A DNA stretch of 64,000 nt. It comes from Pantanalinema sp. GBBB05 (GTDB taxonomy: Bacteria > Cyanobacteriota > Cyanobacteriia > Leptolyngbyales > Leptolyngbyaceae). This document shows positions 1-10,153 of the stretch, in pieces. Position numbers and translations under genes: made by a program. The DNA lies in NCBI GenBank assembly GCA_016743235.1, contig VRZD01000003.1:186001-250000 (forward strand), read 5' to 3'. The notes beneath the pieces were generated by a model. That model was not told the DNA's origin. It ran no database searches and saw only the letters and a program-made list of their open reading frames with translations. The first letter of the stretch is position 1. Each line of letters starts with the position of its first letter.

Positions 1-757
1 GTTGGATGACATCATTTAGCGAATAAGAACGGCTAAGGAAGCTAATACAAACGAGAATCCATAAAAAGCAGGAAATCAGTAAAAATGTGCGGATAATCAG
101 GTTAATTTCACGTTGGAGCGGAGTTAGCATTTGCCGGAATGCGCGTGCCCCAATCATTAACTTAAAGGCAAAGGTTTCCGTCCCAACTTTCTCAGCTTCA
201 TAACAGGCTGTACCACTGACACAAAAGCTGCCGGAATAAACCGGATCTCCAGCCACTTTCGGAATCAAATCCGATTCCCCGGTCAGGAGTGACTCATCCA
301 CTTCCATCCGACCATCTCCGACCAGGGAACCGTCTACCACAACTTGATCCCCTGGCATCACCACCAGAATATCGCCTAAAACAATCTCACTCGGGTCAAC
401 AGTACGCTCCTTCCCCTCCCGGATCACCGTGGCTTTCGGGCGATGTAGCAAAGCAATTTCATCTAACTTTTGCTTGGCCCAAATCTCCTGACAAATATTG
501 ACCAGCACCCCGCCAAAAATCACAATTACGACCAACACCCCATCACTGAAACGCCCCAACAGGAACATCACCAGACTGATGGAGAAGAACACCATGTTAA
601 TGAAGGTAAAGAGGTTCTCCTGAAAGATCTGGCGGTAAGAACGGCTAGTCTGTAATGAAACATTGTTTCCCTGTCCCGCCGATCGCCGCGCTAATACCTC
701 TGTTTCCGTTAAGCCCATCAAGGGCGCGATCGTATTCACTTGCTCTGGATGATTCAT
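1..757 (-). CDS. Cation-transporting P-type ATPase, N-terminal part (cut by window edge)
   Basis: Reading the minus strand from an ATG at 757 gives an open frame of 252 codons that runs off the left edge; an in-frame stop lies just nine codons upstream of this ATG. The visible part has a hydrophobic pair near residues 50-85, the actuator-domain segment with PGD (about 135-137) and the TGES motif (about 159-162) that drives dephosphorylation, and another hydrophobic stretch at the truncated end. This order is that of HAD-type E1-E2 ATPases. The phosphorylation motif DKTGT and the ion-binding helices lie outside the window, so the ion cannot be named. The family pumps cations across a membrane using ATP. 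Confidence 0.85.
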   Translation of the reverse strand, partial: MNHPEQVNTIAPLMGLTETEVLARRSAGQGNNVSLQTSRSYRQIFQENLFTFINMVFFSISLVMFLLGRFSDGVLVVIVIFGGVLVNICQEIWAKQKLDEIALLHRPKATVIREGKERTVDPSEIVLGDILVVMPGDQVVVDGSLVGDGRMEVDESLLTGESDLIPKVAGDPVYSGSFCVSGTACYEAEKVGTETFAFKLMIGARAFRQMLTPLQREINLIIRTFLLISCFLWILVCISFLSRSYSLNDVIQ

Positions 758-890
758 CAGCCACCGATCCCACCAGCTTCGTTACAGTCATAGCGCACAG
801 TTCACAGTTTACGCCTCTGATCAGGATAGAGCGAGATCGATCACCACATTCTGCTAACTGATTGGACTGTCAAATACTGTCTAACACTGC

Positions 891-1454
891 TTATGGTATG
901 GACAAGCTAAAACCGGGTAACACATTTTCGCCAGTTGCCATCATGGGTAAGCTGAGCACTTCAACCGCCTGATTAGACCGATAAATCTCAATCTGCCGAT
1001 CAGCGGGATTAATTAACCAGCCTAATTGCAACCCACTATCGAGATACTCCTGCATTTTGGCTTGTAAGGGTTTGAGCCGATCGGTGCGAGAGCGCAGTTC
1101 AATCACAAAATCCGGGCAAATGGGCGGAAACTTTTCTCGATCCCCTGGAGTTAGGGCATTCCAGCGATCTAATCGCACCCAGGCAACATCCGGGGAACGA
1201 TCGCCACCACCGGGCAGGCTAAAGATGGTGGAAGAACTAAACACAACTCCTATGCCGGTCTGTTCATTCCACAACACGACCTTGGCAATTAAACTTGCCT
1301 CTTGACTGCCACTTTCTCCTCCCACGGGTGACACGATAATTAACTCCCCTTGCGGCGATCGTTCTAAGGAAACATCTTGGTTAGCCAAACAAAGCTGATA
1401 AAACTGCTCCCGGGTCAATTGGGTGATTGGAGATAAGTTTAGGACAGTAACCAT
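891..1454 (-). CDS. Uma2 family (DUF820) PD-(D/E)XK endonuclease-like protein
   Basis: The 187-residue product has the layout of the Uma2/DUF820 family, which is greatly expanded in cyanobacteria and has a restriction-endonuclease fold of unproven biological role. Visible landmarks are RSPDVAWV (near residue 87), the acidic DFVIELRS strand (near 115), the KMQEYLDSG helix and the LGWLINP strand near 145. These supply the D...ExxS-type core expected for a PD-(D/E)XK site. The start ATG at 1454 gives the family's usual length. It lies tail-on to the ATPase start region with about 130 bases between. No partner gene is apparent, so it is probably a solitary copy. Confidence 0.85.
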   Translation of the reverse strand: MVTVLNLSPITQLTREQFYQLCLANQDVSLERSPQGELIIVSPVGGESGSQEASLIAKVVLWNEQTGIGVVFSSSTIFSLPGGGDRSPDVAWVRLDRWNALTPGDREKFPPICPDFVIELRSRTDRLKPLQAKMQEYLDSGLQLGWLINPADRQIEIYRSNQAVEVLSLPMMATGENVLPGFSLSIP

Positions 1455-1661
1455 AAGACTGTTTTCCTATCCAAGCGGATGGTTCCATCATCCCTCAGGT
1501 TAATCAAACTGACACTAGTTGCGACGATCGTCCTGTTCTGACCCGTCGAAGGATTGACTAGTGGTTACTGTATAGAGTGGGAGATCTCAATTGATCGATG
1601 CCGTGCGATCGCAGCGAGTGCTTGTAAGCTATTAAATGGTTCTTCAATACGTTAGAAAGCG

Positions 1662-1856
1662 ATGATTCTGCCAGGTTCAGCCGTTCGAGTCACGAATACT
1701 CAAGATACCTACTATACCTTTCAGGGCTTAGTCCAACGAGTCAGCGATGGTAAAGCTGCCGTGTTATTTGAAGGGGGCAACTGGGATAAGTTAGTCACTT
1801 TTCGCCTGTCGGAGCTGGAAGAAGTGGATACTACCGCAGGTAAGAAAAAGAAATAA
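1662..1856 (+). CDS. ndhS: NAD(P)H-quinone oxidoreductase subunit S
   Basis: This 64-residue basic-tailed protein matches the NdhS (formerly DUF3252) subunit of cyanobacterial and chloroplast NDH-1. It is a small SH3-like barrel on the cytoplasmic arm that helps dock reduced ferredoxin for cyclic electron flow and CO2 uptake. The [12 protein letters not shown] opening and the [18 protein letters not shown] core are the family's most conserved parts, and a KKKK tail closes the protein. The ATG at 1662 sits where homologues begin. It is a single gene, with the HAS-barrel gene following 124 bases later on the same strand. Identification rests on recalled family similarity. Confidence 0.85.
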   Translation: MILPGSAVRVTNTQDTYYTFQGLVQRVSDGKAAVLFEGGNWDKLVTFRLSELEEVDTTAGKKKK

Positions 1857-1980
1857 GGGTGCCAGAACGGGAGTTGACCGTGTAGGGTATAGCTGTTAGT
1901 CCAGTTTTTGGTGATGGGATCCAGGTGGGATTCCACCTCATCCTCCCCATCGCCTCAACTCCTCATCTGCATTACTGCCT

Positions 1981-2649
1981 ATGCGCCTGCCGCTGCCGCA
2001 ATTCACTACAAAAGATCGTCATCCCAGTCACATTGCTGAGGTGATCGAAACCGCTACAACCGAATTTTTGGCGCAATGTTTGGAACCGGAGGATTTAAGT
2101 TTTCCGACGATGCCGCCCTTTGGCAGTTGGGTTAAAGCCACCGATGAAGATTCGGGTAATCGCGTTTATGCGGTGGTTTATCACGCTACCACTAGTCCGA
2201 TCGATTCCGTCCACCGTGCCCGCGCTTTAGGATTGTCGCTGCAAGAACTACGAGAGCAGCAACCCCAAATTTTTGCCATGTTAAAAACAGAGTTCCGAGC
2301 CGCGATCGTCGGCTTTCAACCGCATAGCGATCGGCGGAGCGAACCGTTGTTTGAAACTGCCCCAATCTATCAACATTTGCCGCCGCGACCCCCACAAATT
2401 CATCAAGCCGTTTATTACTGTGAACCGGAGGAAATTATTCGGTTTAGCGAGAAATTTGACTTCCTGCGAACGCTATTAGAAATGAATGGGGCGCCTGTGG
2501 ATGGGTTAGCTGCTGCAACGATTCGAGAAATTTATCAATTGCGTAAGGCAGATCGCGAGTGGTTAGTGCAGGCTGGACGATCGTTAAGCTTACTTTTGAA
2601 GGATGACTACGATCGCTTACGGGTAATTTTAAGTCAGATTCACCTATAG
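1981..2649 (+). CDS. HAS-barrel domain protein, cyanobacterial
   Basis: The 222-residue product resembles a cyanobacterial family with an N-terminal HAS-barrel (the beta-barrel shared by HerA helicases and F1-ATPase subunits). The region around residues 35-75, with FGSWVKATDED and VYAVVYHATT, looks like this barrel, followed by a helical C-terminus (about 135-222). No Walker A or B motif is present, so it is not itself an ATPase. No function is established. A full HerA ATPase is encoded at 29.5-31.2 kb in this window, which makes an interaction thinkable but unproven. A strong terminator follows at 2722-2782. Confidence 0.65.
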   Translation: MRLPLPQFTTKDRHPSHIAEVIETATTEFLAQCLEPEDLSFPTMPPFGSWVKATDEDSGNRVYAVVYHATTSPIDSVHRARALGLSLQELREQQPQIFAMLKTEFRAAIVGFQPHSDRRSEPLFETAPIYQHLPPRPPQIHQAVYYCEPEEIIRFSEKFDFLRTLLEMNGAPVDGLAAATIREIYQLRKADREWLVQAGRSLSLLLKDDYDRLRVILSQIHL

Positions 2650-3044
2650 ATAGATTCCTCTGGAAGGATTTTCCGAGTATTTATGGTGTCAGAGATCACT
2701 AGTTAGTTAAGAAGCACAGGTGAAGTCAAAGGTGAAAAGTCAAAACATGGCTTTTAGCTTTTCATCTTTGACTTCTTTTTTTATGCTTACTATACCTAAA
2801 GAGAGTAGCCGTCCAGCCATACGATCGCGTGTTTCATTGCCCAAATATCAACGTTATTAAATTACTGTTCCTAATTTTTGCGGTTACAGCGATACTAATC
2901 AGGCTCGCTGCTCAAGAATATCGTTATTGTTAGCGCAGGCTAAGCTGGGCAGTTAACAGTTCTACCAGCAAATGACTACAAAGCTTACCTTTATAGTTAA
3001 TTTGCTAACAACAACCTAATGTTTAGTTAATAGACCTAATCTAT
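2650..3044. other. Intergenic region before the antiporter gene
   Basis: Apart from the terminator at 2722-2782, this AT-rich stretch holds no open frame or RNA gene that can be supported. It presumably contains the antiporter promoter. Confidence 0.6.
2722..2782 (+). terminator. Rho-independent terminator after the HAS-barrel gene
   Basis: An 18-base stem (2722-2739 with 2758-2775, one mismatch) is followed directly by seven T residues. It lies 73 bases past the stop of the HAS-barrel gene on the same strand. Confidence 0.85.
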
Positions 3045-5120
3045 ATGGAAGCTCTTCTGCACTTTAAAGAAGAACCGATCTTACCGTTTGTGGTTCTTCT
3101 TGCCGTCATTCTAATTGTGCCACCGTTCTTTGAGCGGATTCGTCTACCAGGACTCGTCGGGCTTTTGGCTGCCGGGGTTCTGTTAGGGAGCAATGGGTTA
3201 GGCCTCTTGCAAAAAGAATCGGAAACCATGCGATTGCTGTCAGACATCGGCTTAGTCTACCTGATGTTTGTGGCTGGATTGGAAGTCGATCTCGAACAGT
3301 TCCAAAAAACCAAGCATCGCTCGGCGGGCTTTGGTAGCTTCACCTTCATGGTGCCGCTGATTTTTGGCACGATCGTTGGGCGCATTTTTGGGTTTGATTG
3401 GAATGCATCGATCTTGATTGGGTCGTTATTTGCGTCGCATACCCTGCTGGCATACCCCATTGTTAGCCGCTTAGGAGTTGTGACCAATGAAGCGGTGACC
3501 GTGACGATCGGGGCCACCATCTTCACCGACATTGGCGCCTTATTAGTTCTGGCAGTCTGTATTGCCATTCATGCTGGCAAATTTACGCCACTCAGCATCG
3601 CAACCTTAATTGCCTCGCTAGCCGTTTATACCGCCGTGATTTTAATTGGCTTCGATCGGATTGGGCGGGAATTCTTCCGGCGATCGGGCGATGAAGAAGG
3701 CAATCAATTTCTGTTTATTCTGCTGGTCGTATTTTTGTCTGCTGTAGGTGCTCAGTTAATTGGGGTGGAAAAGATCGTCGGGGCATTTCTAGCCGGATTG
3801 GCGGTCAATGGGGTCGTGGGTGAGAGTCCAGTGAAGGAGAAAGTCATCTTCGTTGGTAGCGTCCTATTTATCCCCATCTTTTTTGTGGATATGGGACTGT
3901 TAATCAACATTCCCACCTTCATTCGCAGTCTGACGAATCTACAAGCCCTGGCTTTAACCCTCTGCGTCATATTCGGGCTAATTATCAGTAAGTTTCTTGC
4001 CGCCTTCCTCGCCAAGTTGGCATACCGATACAACCGCCACGAAATGATCGTCATGTGGTCATTGTCTTTACCTCAGGTTGCCGCCACCCTGGCAGCAACC
4101 CTGGTCGGGTATCGGGCTGGCATGCTATCCGAAGAGTTGCTCAACAGTGTGATTGTTTTGATGCTGGTCACTTCAACGTTGGGACCTGTGTTAACGGCTC
4201 GGTTTGCCCCCGATCTGGCTGTTTCCGAGACAGAAACTAGTCCCGAAACCGACTTGCTGAGTTGGCAAGAGGCGGAACAGCGCGAATTTGTCGTGGTGGT
4301 TCCAGTCTATAACCCCAAAACAGAACAGTATTTGATTGAGTTAGCCGTATTGCTGGCGAAACATCATGCTGGGCGGATTGTCCCGTTGTCGATCGCGCCT
4401 TCCCACACCCACATGAATGAGCCACAGCTAGTGGCATCACTCCAACGGAGTCAGGGGTTGCTGAATGCCGCCATGCAAGTGGGTCGAGAATTAGGGATTG
4501 AAGCCGATCCCTTACTCCGTATTGATGACGGGATTGCTCAGGGCATTACCCGTGCCAGCCGTGAACAAAACGCCAATCTCATCGTAATGGGGTGGAGCAA
4601 ACGGATGGGCATGTCTGCTCGCTTGTTGGGGAATGTCATCGATCGGGTTTTATGGGCATCCCATTGTCCAGTGGCAATTTCTCGGTTGCTAGACTCACCC
4701 CAGGCCATGCAGCGCATTCTAGTACCTGTGGCCAACTTAACCCCGCGATCGATCCGAGGATTGCGCATCGCTAACGTGTTAGCCGCCACTACCCAAGCTC
4801 AGGTCACCCTCCTACATGTGAATAATCGTGCCGTTACTCCTGGTAAAGTTGCCTGGATGGAATCCCAATTAGCGCTGCTGGCTAGCAAAGTTGCACCTGA
4901 CTTACAACCCGAAATCATCGTTAAGCCCTATGACGACATCGCTCGGACGATCGCGACTACATCTAAAGATTACGATCTGGTGATTCTACGCTCTTTTCCC
5001 CACCGAACCAGTGCTGGCGGCTTGGTAGTCAGCGATTTGACTTCCCGCACCGTCCAACAAATTGCTTGCTCCGTCATCCTGTTAGGGGAACCGCACGAGC
5101 AACCGACGGTTTTACGCTAG
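3045..5120 (+). CDS. CPA2-type cation:proton antiporter with C-terminal universal-stress-protein domains
   Basis: The 691-residue protein has about 12 hydrophobic helices in residues 10-390, typical of monovalent cation:proton antiporters (KefB/NapA group), including the GLVGLLAAGVLLG helix and the EKIVGAFLAGLAVNG segment. Residues about 410-690 form a cytoplasmic tail. It resembles two UspA-like nucleotide-binding folds: LIVMGWSKR...LLGNVIDRVL near 510-530 and a second at about 550-680. In this family the membrane part exchanges Na+ or K+ for protons across the plasma or thylakoid membrane, and the tail is thought to regulate activity. The ion specificity cannot be read from sequence. It is transcribed alone, 47 bases before uvrC. 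Confidence 0.9.
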   Translation: MEALLHFKEEPILPFVVLLAVILIVPPFFERIRLPGLVGLLAAGVLLGSNGLGLLQKESETMRLLSDIGLVYLMFVAGLEVDLEQFQKTKHRSAGFGSFTFMVPLIFGTIVGRIFGFDWNASILIGSLFASHTLLAYPIVSRLGVVTNEAVTVTIGATIFTDIGALLVLAVCIAIHAGKFTPLSIATLIASLAVYTAVILIGFDRIGREFFRRSGDEEGNQFLFILLVVFLSAVGAQLIGVEKIVGAFLAGLAVNGVVGESPVKEKVIFVGSVLFIPIFFVDMGLLINIPTFIRSLTNLQALALTLCVIFGLIISKFLAAFLAKLAYRYNRHEMIVMWSLSLPQVAATLAATLVGYRAGMLSEELLNSVIVLMLVTSTLGPVLTARFAPDLAVSETETSPETDLLSWQEAEQREFVVVVPVYNPKTEQYLIELAVLLAKHHAGRIVPLSIAPSHTHMNEPQLVASLQRSQGLLNAAMQVGRELGIEADPLLRIDDGIAQGITRASREQNANLIVMGWSKRMGMSARLLGNVIDRVLWASHCPVAISRLLDSPQAMQRILVPVANLTPRSIRGLRIANVLAATTQAQVTLLHVNNRAVTPGKVAWMESQLALLASKVAPDLQPEIIVKPYDDIARTIATTSKDYDLVILRSFPHRTSAGGLVVSDLTSRTVQQIACSVILLGEPHEQPTVLR

Positions 5121-5167
5121 GGCGACTGGGAAAAATTCCCCTAAGATCAAGGAAGACCCTTGATTGA

Positions 5168-7150
5168 GTGGTGATTTTTGCTGTGACGGCTGCCAATGTT
5201 CTGCCCTTAATCAAAGACCCCGATCGCTTGGAAAACCGCTTGAAGGAAATTCCGGCGGAACCAGGGGTCTACTACATGAAAGATGCCAGTGATCAAATTC
5301 TCTACATTGGCAAGTCCAAAAAGCTGCGATCGCGCTTGCGATCGTATTTTAATGGGCATGATACCCGTCCCCGCATTGCCCTGATGATGCGGCAGGTGAC
5401 GGAACTAGAAGTGATTGTCACCGACACAGAAGCCGAAGCGCTGGCGCTAGAAGCCAATCTGGTCAAGCAACACCAACCCCACTTTAATGTGTTGCTGAAG
5501 GATGACAAAAAGTATCCTTATCTCTGCATTACCTGGTCAGAGTCCTATCCCCGGATTTTCATTACCCGCAAACGCCGACTGGGAAAGGAAAAAGACCGCT
5601 ACTACGGTCCTTATGTCGATACCCATCTGCTCCGGAGTACGCTGCATTTAGTCAAACGGATTTTTCCCCTTCGCCAACGTCCCCAGCCGTTATTTAAGGA
5701 TCGTCCGTGTCTGAACTACGACATCGGACGCTGTCCCGGCGTGTGTCAGGCGTTGATCTCCTCTGAGGACTATCGTAAAACCGTCCAGAAAGTCGCGATG
5801 ATCTTCCAGGGGCGGACGAAAGAATTGGTCGATGTGCTCACCAGTCAAATGGAGAAAGCTGCCGAAGACCTGAACTTTGAACATGCCGCCCGCATCCGGG
5901 ATCAAATTAATGGCTTGAAACTATTGGGCGCTGACCAAAAAGTTGCCCTACCGGATGATACGGTATCACGGGATGCGATCGCGCTTGCCGCCGATGATCA
6001 TCATGCTTGTGTGCAGCTATTTCAGATTCGCGCGGGTCGCTTAGTGGGTCGCCTGGGATTTGTGGCTGATGCTCAGTCCGGCACTCCAGGCGAAATTCTG
6101 CAACGGGTGTTAGAGGAACATTTTCAGAGTGTTGATCCGGTGGAAATTCCCGCCGAGATTCTGGTCCAGCATGATCTGCCAGAAGGCGAAATGCTGGCAG
6201 AGTTTTTGAGCCAGGCTAAGGGACGCAAAGTGACGATCGTCGCTCCCCAACGGCAGGTGAAGGCTGAATTGATCGAAATGGTGGAGCGCAACGCCGGATA
6301 TGAACTGGCTCGGGCGCAACGATTTGCCGATCGTAATGCCCAAGCCACCCAAGATCTGGCGGAATTATTAGATTTACCCGAACCCCCTCGCCGGATTGAG
6401 GGTTACGACATTTCCCATATTCAAGGCTCGGATGCCGTCGCCTCCCAGGTGGTATTTGTCGATGGTTTACCCGCCAAACAGCATTACCGCCACTACAAAA
6501 TTAAAGATCCTACTGTCACCTCGGGACACTCGGACGATTTCGCTTCGATGGCAGAAGTGATTACGCGACGGTTCCGCAAATATGCGGCAGCCAAAGCCAA
6601 AGGCGAAGAGGTGGGAGCTGGCAAGACGGCATCCGTGTTAAGTCGGCATGTGGCGGCTGATGCGGATTTCCCTGATCTGGTGATGATCGATGGTGGCAAA
6701 GGTCAGTTGTCCGCCGTGGTTGCCGCCCTGCGGGAAATGAATTTGTTAGAAGAAGTACGAGTGGTCAGCCTAGCCAAACAACGGGAAGAGATCTTCTTAC
6801 CCGGAGAATCCCTACCCTTAAACACCGATGCCGAACAACCCGGAGTCCAGTTGTTACGCCGCTTACGGGATGAAGCCCACCGGTTTGCCGTCAGCTTCCA
6901 TCGCCAACAACGCTCCGATCGCATGCGCCGATCGCGCTTAGATGAGATCCCCGGTCTAGGTCACTATCGCCAGAAACAATTGTTAGCCACCTTCAGATCG
7001 ATCGACTACATTCGCGAAGCCACCCCCGACCAAATTGCCACCGTCCCCGGCATCGGACCCCGCCTCGCCCAACAAATCTACGACTACTTCCACCCCCACC
7101 AGCAAGATCCTGAACCAGAATCATCTGAGATTGCCACGGCTGAAAGTTAA
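5168..7150 (+). CDS. uvrC: Excinuclease ABC subunit C
   Basis: UvrC makes the two incisions flanking DNA damage during nucleotide excision repair. The 660-residue protein shows the GIY-YIG nuclease (residues 30-110, with VYYMKD and [13 protein letters not shown]), the UVR motif that contacts UvrB (about 230-250), the RNase H-like second nuclease (about 405-560, with GYDISHIQG and MIDGGKGQL) and a C-terminal tandem helix-hairpin-helix ([12 protein letters not shown] and [12 protein letters not shown]). The start is uncertain: GTG codons at 5168, 5171 and 5183 are all possible. Its stop lies one base from that of the convergent hflX gene, so the two transcripts must overlap or end inside each other. 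Confidence 0.97.
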   Translation: MVIFAVTAANVLPLIKDPDRLENRLKEIPAEPGVYYMKDASDQILYIGKSKKLRSRLRSYFNGHDTRPRIALMMRQVTELEVIVTDTEAEALALEANLVKQHQPHFNVLLKDDKKYPYLCITWSESYPRIFITRKRRLGKEKDRYYGPYVDTHLLRSTLHLVKRIFPLRQRPQPLFKDRPCLNYDIGRCPGVCQALISSEDYRKTVQKVAMIFQGRTKELVDVLTSQMEKAAEDLNFEHAARIRDQINGLKLLGADQKVALPDDTVSRDAIALAADDHHACVQLFQIRAGRLVGRLGFVADAQSGTPGEILQRVLEEHFQSVDPVEIPAEILVQHDLPEGEMLAEFLSQAKGRKVTIVAPQRQVKAELIEMVERNAGYELARAQRFADRNAQATQDLAELLDLPEPPRRIEGYDISHIQGSDAVASQVVFVDGLPAKQHYRHYKIKDPTVTSGHSDDFASMAEVITRRFRKYAAAKAKGEEVGAGKTASVLSRHVAADADFPDLVMIDGGKGQLSAVVAALREMNLLEEVRVVSLAKQREEIFLPGESLPLNTDAEQPGVQLLRRLRDEAHRFAVSFHRQQRSDRMRRSRLDEIPGLGHYRQKQLLATFRSIDYIREATPDQIATVPGIGPRLAQQIYDYFHPHQQDPEPESSEIATAES

Positions 7151-7151
7151 G

Positions 7152-8897
7152 CTATTGTTCAGCCGCATAGTGGACTAGTTGCCCTAACCGTCGCCGTAGA
7201 GTTTCTAGCCCCAGCCGATCGCTGGCAGAAATAAACACCGCTTGCGGATGTTCTTCCTGGGCTAACGCTAGAGTTTCGCCATCGACCTGATCAATTTTGT
7301 TGAACACTAATAAGGCGGGACCTGGCGTAATTGGCATCTCAGAGAGGATCGTCATCACCGATCGAATTTGGCTTTGCCAGGCTGGATGGGATAAATCCAC
7401 CACATGTAATAAAGCATCTGCCTCAGTCACCTCTTCTAACGTGGCGCGAAAGGCATCCATCAATGAAGGCGGCAGATCATGGATAAAGCCTACGGTATCG
7501 GTTAATAGGATCGATCGCGGTTCCTGAGTCACTGCATCCGGTACAGGCAGACGGCGCGTCGTGGGATCAAGGGTGGCAAACAGTTGATCAGCGGTGTACA
7601 CTTCCGCATTGGTCAATACATTTAATAAGGTAGACTTGCCCGCGTTAGTGTAGCCCACTACGGCTACCGAAGGCACTTCTTGATGCTGCCGCCGCTGCCG
7701 TAAGCGGGCACGATGGGCTTGCAATTGGTTCACTTCCTGTTGCAACCGGGAAATCCGCCGTTGGATGGCTCGGCGTTCCGATTCCAACTTGGTTTCCCCC
7801 GGTCCGCGTGTGCCGATCCCGCCGCCTAACCGGGACATCGCTTGTCCCCGTCCGGTCAATCGAGGTAAGCGATATTCCAACTGTGCCAGTTCCACCTGTA
7901 ACTTTCCGGCTCCCGACTGCGCCCGTTGGGCAAAAATATCCAGAATGACTTCCGTGCGATCGACCACACGAATGCCAATCTGCGCTTCTAGATTACGTCG
8001 CTGAGCCGGAGACAAATCGCGATCGAACACCACCAAATTTGCTCCGATCGTTTGAGCCGTTCGGGCAATTTCCTGCACCTTCCCTTCCCCCACCACCGTT
8101 TGCGGATGAGGGCGGGGACGACGCTGTTTCATCGACTGCAACACTTCTCCACCCGCCGTTTCCACTAACCGCGCTAGTTCTTGCAACCCATCTTGAAATC
8201 GTTGGGATGACACTTGATCAGTCATTAAGCCGACCAGTAAGACGCGATCGTGATCCGTATCGACCTGTTGGGCAACAAATTCCCGCCCAAATTCCTCCTC
8301 TAATCCCTCCACCAGATTCAGGAAGTCTTGATTGGCGACGACTTCTATATCTAAGGGGGATGATACCGTCCACTCTACTTCAGGGTGAGGGACTAAGTGA
8401 GCTAAATAGCTTTCTCGCACATAGCCAGTTGCCCCACCACCACGCCGTTCAAAGCCGCTACCCGTCAGCACTAGGGACACTAAAGCATCAAGGCGTTGCA
8501 CCGACATCGCTGTAAGTGCCGATTCACTCGGAGAATCTAATTTCAGTTGGGTGGCAAGGCAACGAATGCCACTCAGGCGGGCAGCTCCATATCGGGGTAA
8601 TTCGAGGGGGGGAATCTGGGTTTGGCGGGGTGTCCCTACCGCTACCCGCAACACCTGTCCCCGCCGATTAATGTAAACACATAGGGGTTGCCCAATATCG
8701 GTGCTAATCGCCGCCACCCGTTGAGCAAATTCCACCGTGGTGAAGCGATCGCGCGGTAGACGCTGATGATAAAGCCGCTGTAGTTGTTTGATTTGGCTAG
8801 ACTTTAGCCCTTGAAGATTACCGTAAACCGTCTCGATAAGCGCAACTTGCCAAATGCTACATTGATCATTGTACCGATTGCCGAAAACCAGTGTCAT
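7152..8897 (-). CDS. hflX: GTPase HflX, long cyanobacterial form
   Basis: HflX is a translational GTPase-like protein that binds 50S subunits and splits stalled ribosomes under stress in bacteria where it has been studied. Residues about 215-400 hold the HflX-specific domain (including VVGEGKVQEI and the glycine-rich GGGIGTRGPGETKLE) and residues 405-575 the G domain with Walker A GYTNAGKST near 415, DTVGF (G3) and NKID (G4). At 581 residues it is about 150 longer than E. coli HflX. The N-terminal extension is, as far as I recall, usual in cyanobacteria. It is convergent with uvrC, with one base between stops. Confidence 0.93.
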   Translation of the reverse strand: MTLVFGNRYNDQCSIWQVALIETVYGNLQGLKSSQIKQLQRLYHQRLPRDRFTTVEFAQRVAAISTDIGQPLCVYINRRGQVLRVAVGTPRQTQIPPLELPRYGAARLSGIRCLATQLKLDSPSESALTAMSVQRLDALVSLVLTGSGFERRGGGATGYVRESYLAHLVPHPEVEWTVSSPLDIEVVANQDFLNLVEGLEEEFGREFVAQQVDTDHDRVLLVGLMTDQVSSQRFQDGLQELARLVETAGGEVLQSMKQRRPRPHPQTVVGEGKVQEIARTAQTIGANLVVFDRDLSPAQRRNLEAQIGIRVVDRTEVILDIFAQRAQSGAGKLQVELAQLEYRLPRLTGRGQAMSRLGGGIGTRGPGETKLESERRAIQRRISRLQQEVNQLQAHRARLRQRRQHQEVPSVAVVGYTNAGKSTLLNVLTNAEVYTADQLFATLDPTTRRLPVPDAVTQEPRSILLTDTVGFIHDLPPSLMDAFRATLEEVTEADALLHVVDLSHPAWQSQIRSVMTILSEMPITPGPALLVFNKIDQVDGETLALAQEEHPQAVFISASDRLGLETLRRRLGQLVHYAAEQ

Positions 8898-9388
8898 ACC
8901 AGACCATCAGGCAGCAATCACCAACTTAACTTCAAGATTGATACAAAACGTAAACCTATTAGGGGAAATTGCTTGCGATTACTTAAGTAATGTAGATACT
9001 CTGTCAGATGGATACCCATCCCGAAAATAGCTAGTTATGCTTGGTAAAGGGTGTTGGTAAAGAATGCCCCCTAGAGTTTCCGAAATCTTTGCTGATATCG
9101 CTGTATCTGCGAATGATCGTAAACTCGAGTAGACTGGAGAAATTCTCCTTTGCAGATTTTTTCTGCTGAAGTCCTGCGAAAGCCCTGAAGTCTGACGACT
9201 GTCTCTATTGATACGTTGTTGGTTCAGGGACTCAGCTACTCTGGAGAGTGGAAGGGATATTGCTAATATCCTGCAAAATCTGGGTATTAATCACTTAAGT
9301 AGCCAGACTTAACCACAACTTTGCAAAACCAATTCTTAAGAAAGTATTAAAAAGGTTTAGAATTAAGTGTGGTGATTGGAGGGCAACC
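8898..9388. other. Divergent intergenic region between hflX and the DUF1815 gene
   Basis: This 491-base stretch must hold the promoters of both divergent genes. It contains several short perfect inverted repeats: 9136-9148 (GGAGAA/TTCTCC), 9152-9166 (GCAGA/TCTGC around a T run) and 9255-9271 (GGATATT/AATATCC). The octamer CTGAAGTC occurs twice near 9170-9195. No protein gene or named RNA was recognised. Confidence 0.5.
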
Positions 9389-9739
9389 GTGTTCATAAGA
9401 CTCGCAGAACAACACCGTCAATTCGTCCAAGACCTTGTTATGAATCTCCAGGCACTCGCCATTGTGCTGGAACGGCAAGGCTATCTGGCATCCTGCTACA
9501 CCTGTGGTGGGCAGATGAACAGTGCATCGTTTATGGTCAGCCTGGCGGATAACCACCTGATCCGGTTCCTAGTATCTGACTATGGTATTACCTGGACTGA
9601 AATGCGCGACGATCGCGAACTGATGAAATTAGAAGGTGCTGAGGCCATTAGCCAACTACAAGAACTGGCTAATTTGGTGAAGCTACAAGTCAAACCAGGA
9701 CAGTATCGGTCGATTGTACCGACAGAAACTATGTACTAA
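9389..9739 (+). CDS. DUF1815 family protein
   Basis: The 116-residue product belongs to DUF1815, a cyanobacteria-specific family of unknown function. It is small and soluble-looking, with no signal peptide or membrane helix; a CYTCGG pair of cysteines lies near residue 39. The GTG start at 9389 is supported by a good ribosome-binding sequence, GGAGGG, at 9378-9383, eight to ten bases upstream or so. It is followed by an imperfect hairpin and then by about 500 bases before psbA. Nothing in the sequence assigns a reaction. Confidence 0.85.
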   Translation: MFIRLAEQHRQFVQDLVMNLQALAIVLERQGYLASCYTCGGQMNSASFMVSLADNHLIRFLVSDYGITWTEMRDDRELMKLEGAEAISQLQELANLVKLQVKPGQYRSIVPTETMY

Positions 9740-9755
9740 TTTTGGCGCTAGATGG

Positions 9756-9803
9756 TACCAACGGGTTCGCTCCCAGGGAGGCTTCTCAGGGGAGCCATTG
9801 GTA
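9756..9803 (+). other. Imperfect hairpin after the DUF1815 gene
   Basis: An outer stem TACCAA/TTGGTA (9756-9761 with 9798-9803) and an inner stem GCTCCC/GGGAGC (9769-9774 with 9790-9795) can form a long imperfect hairpin 17 bases past the stop codon. There is no T run, so it may stabilise the 3' end rather than terminate transcription. Confidence 0.5.
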
Positions 9804-10071
9804 TAACTAAACAAATGTGACTCGTTCAGGTTTGCACCTGAACTGGAAAGTTGTAACCTTTGTTTACAGACTAGCGTGATATTTCAGTAACCATCGCGGA
9901 TTGTGCGGCAACTTCCTCTCTACATCGGTCATCTGTTGCCAGCAAGGAATCAGCTTAACCAGACACTGCCTTAAGATTTCTCAACTTCAGGGTTACAAAA
10001 GTTCGTAAAGTAGACGATCGCGCTCAATCCTGAGACAAAATTTGAATCCAGTTTTCAATTGATGAATCTGT

Positions 10072-10117
10072 CTGCTATCCAGCCTGTATCAAGGTTTCGG
10101 ACAGCAGGCAATTTTTT
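10072..10117 (+). terminator. Terminator-like hairpin upstream of psbA
   Basis: CTGCTATCC (10072-10080) pairs with GGACAGCAG (10099-10107) with one G-U-type mismatch, followed within five bases by six T residues. It lies about 330 bases past the DUF1815 stop and just before the psbA promoter, and would insulate psbA from readthrough. Confidence 0.6.
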
Positions 10118-10153
10118 ATCTAGTAAAAACAAAATAATTTTTCCTTACACTTC

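Noticed and set aside
8039..8515. 158-residue plus-strand frame
   Set aside because: It lies wholly inside hflX on the other strand and has a Pro/Leu-rich shadow composition.
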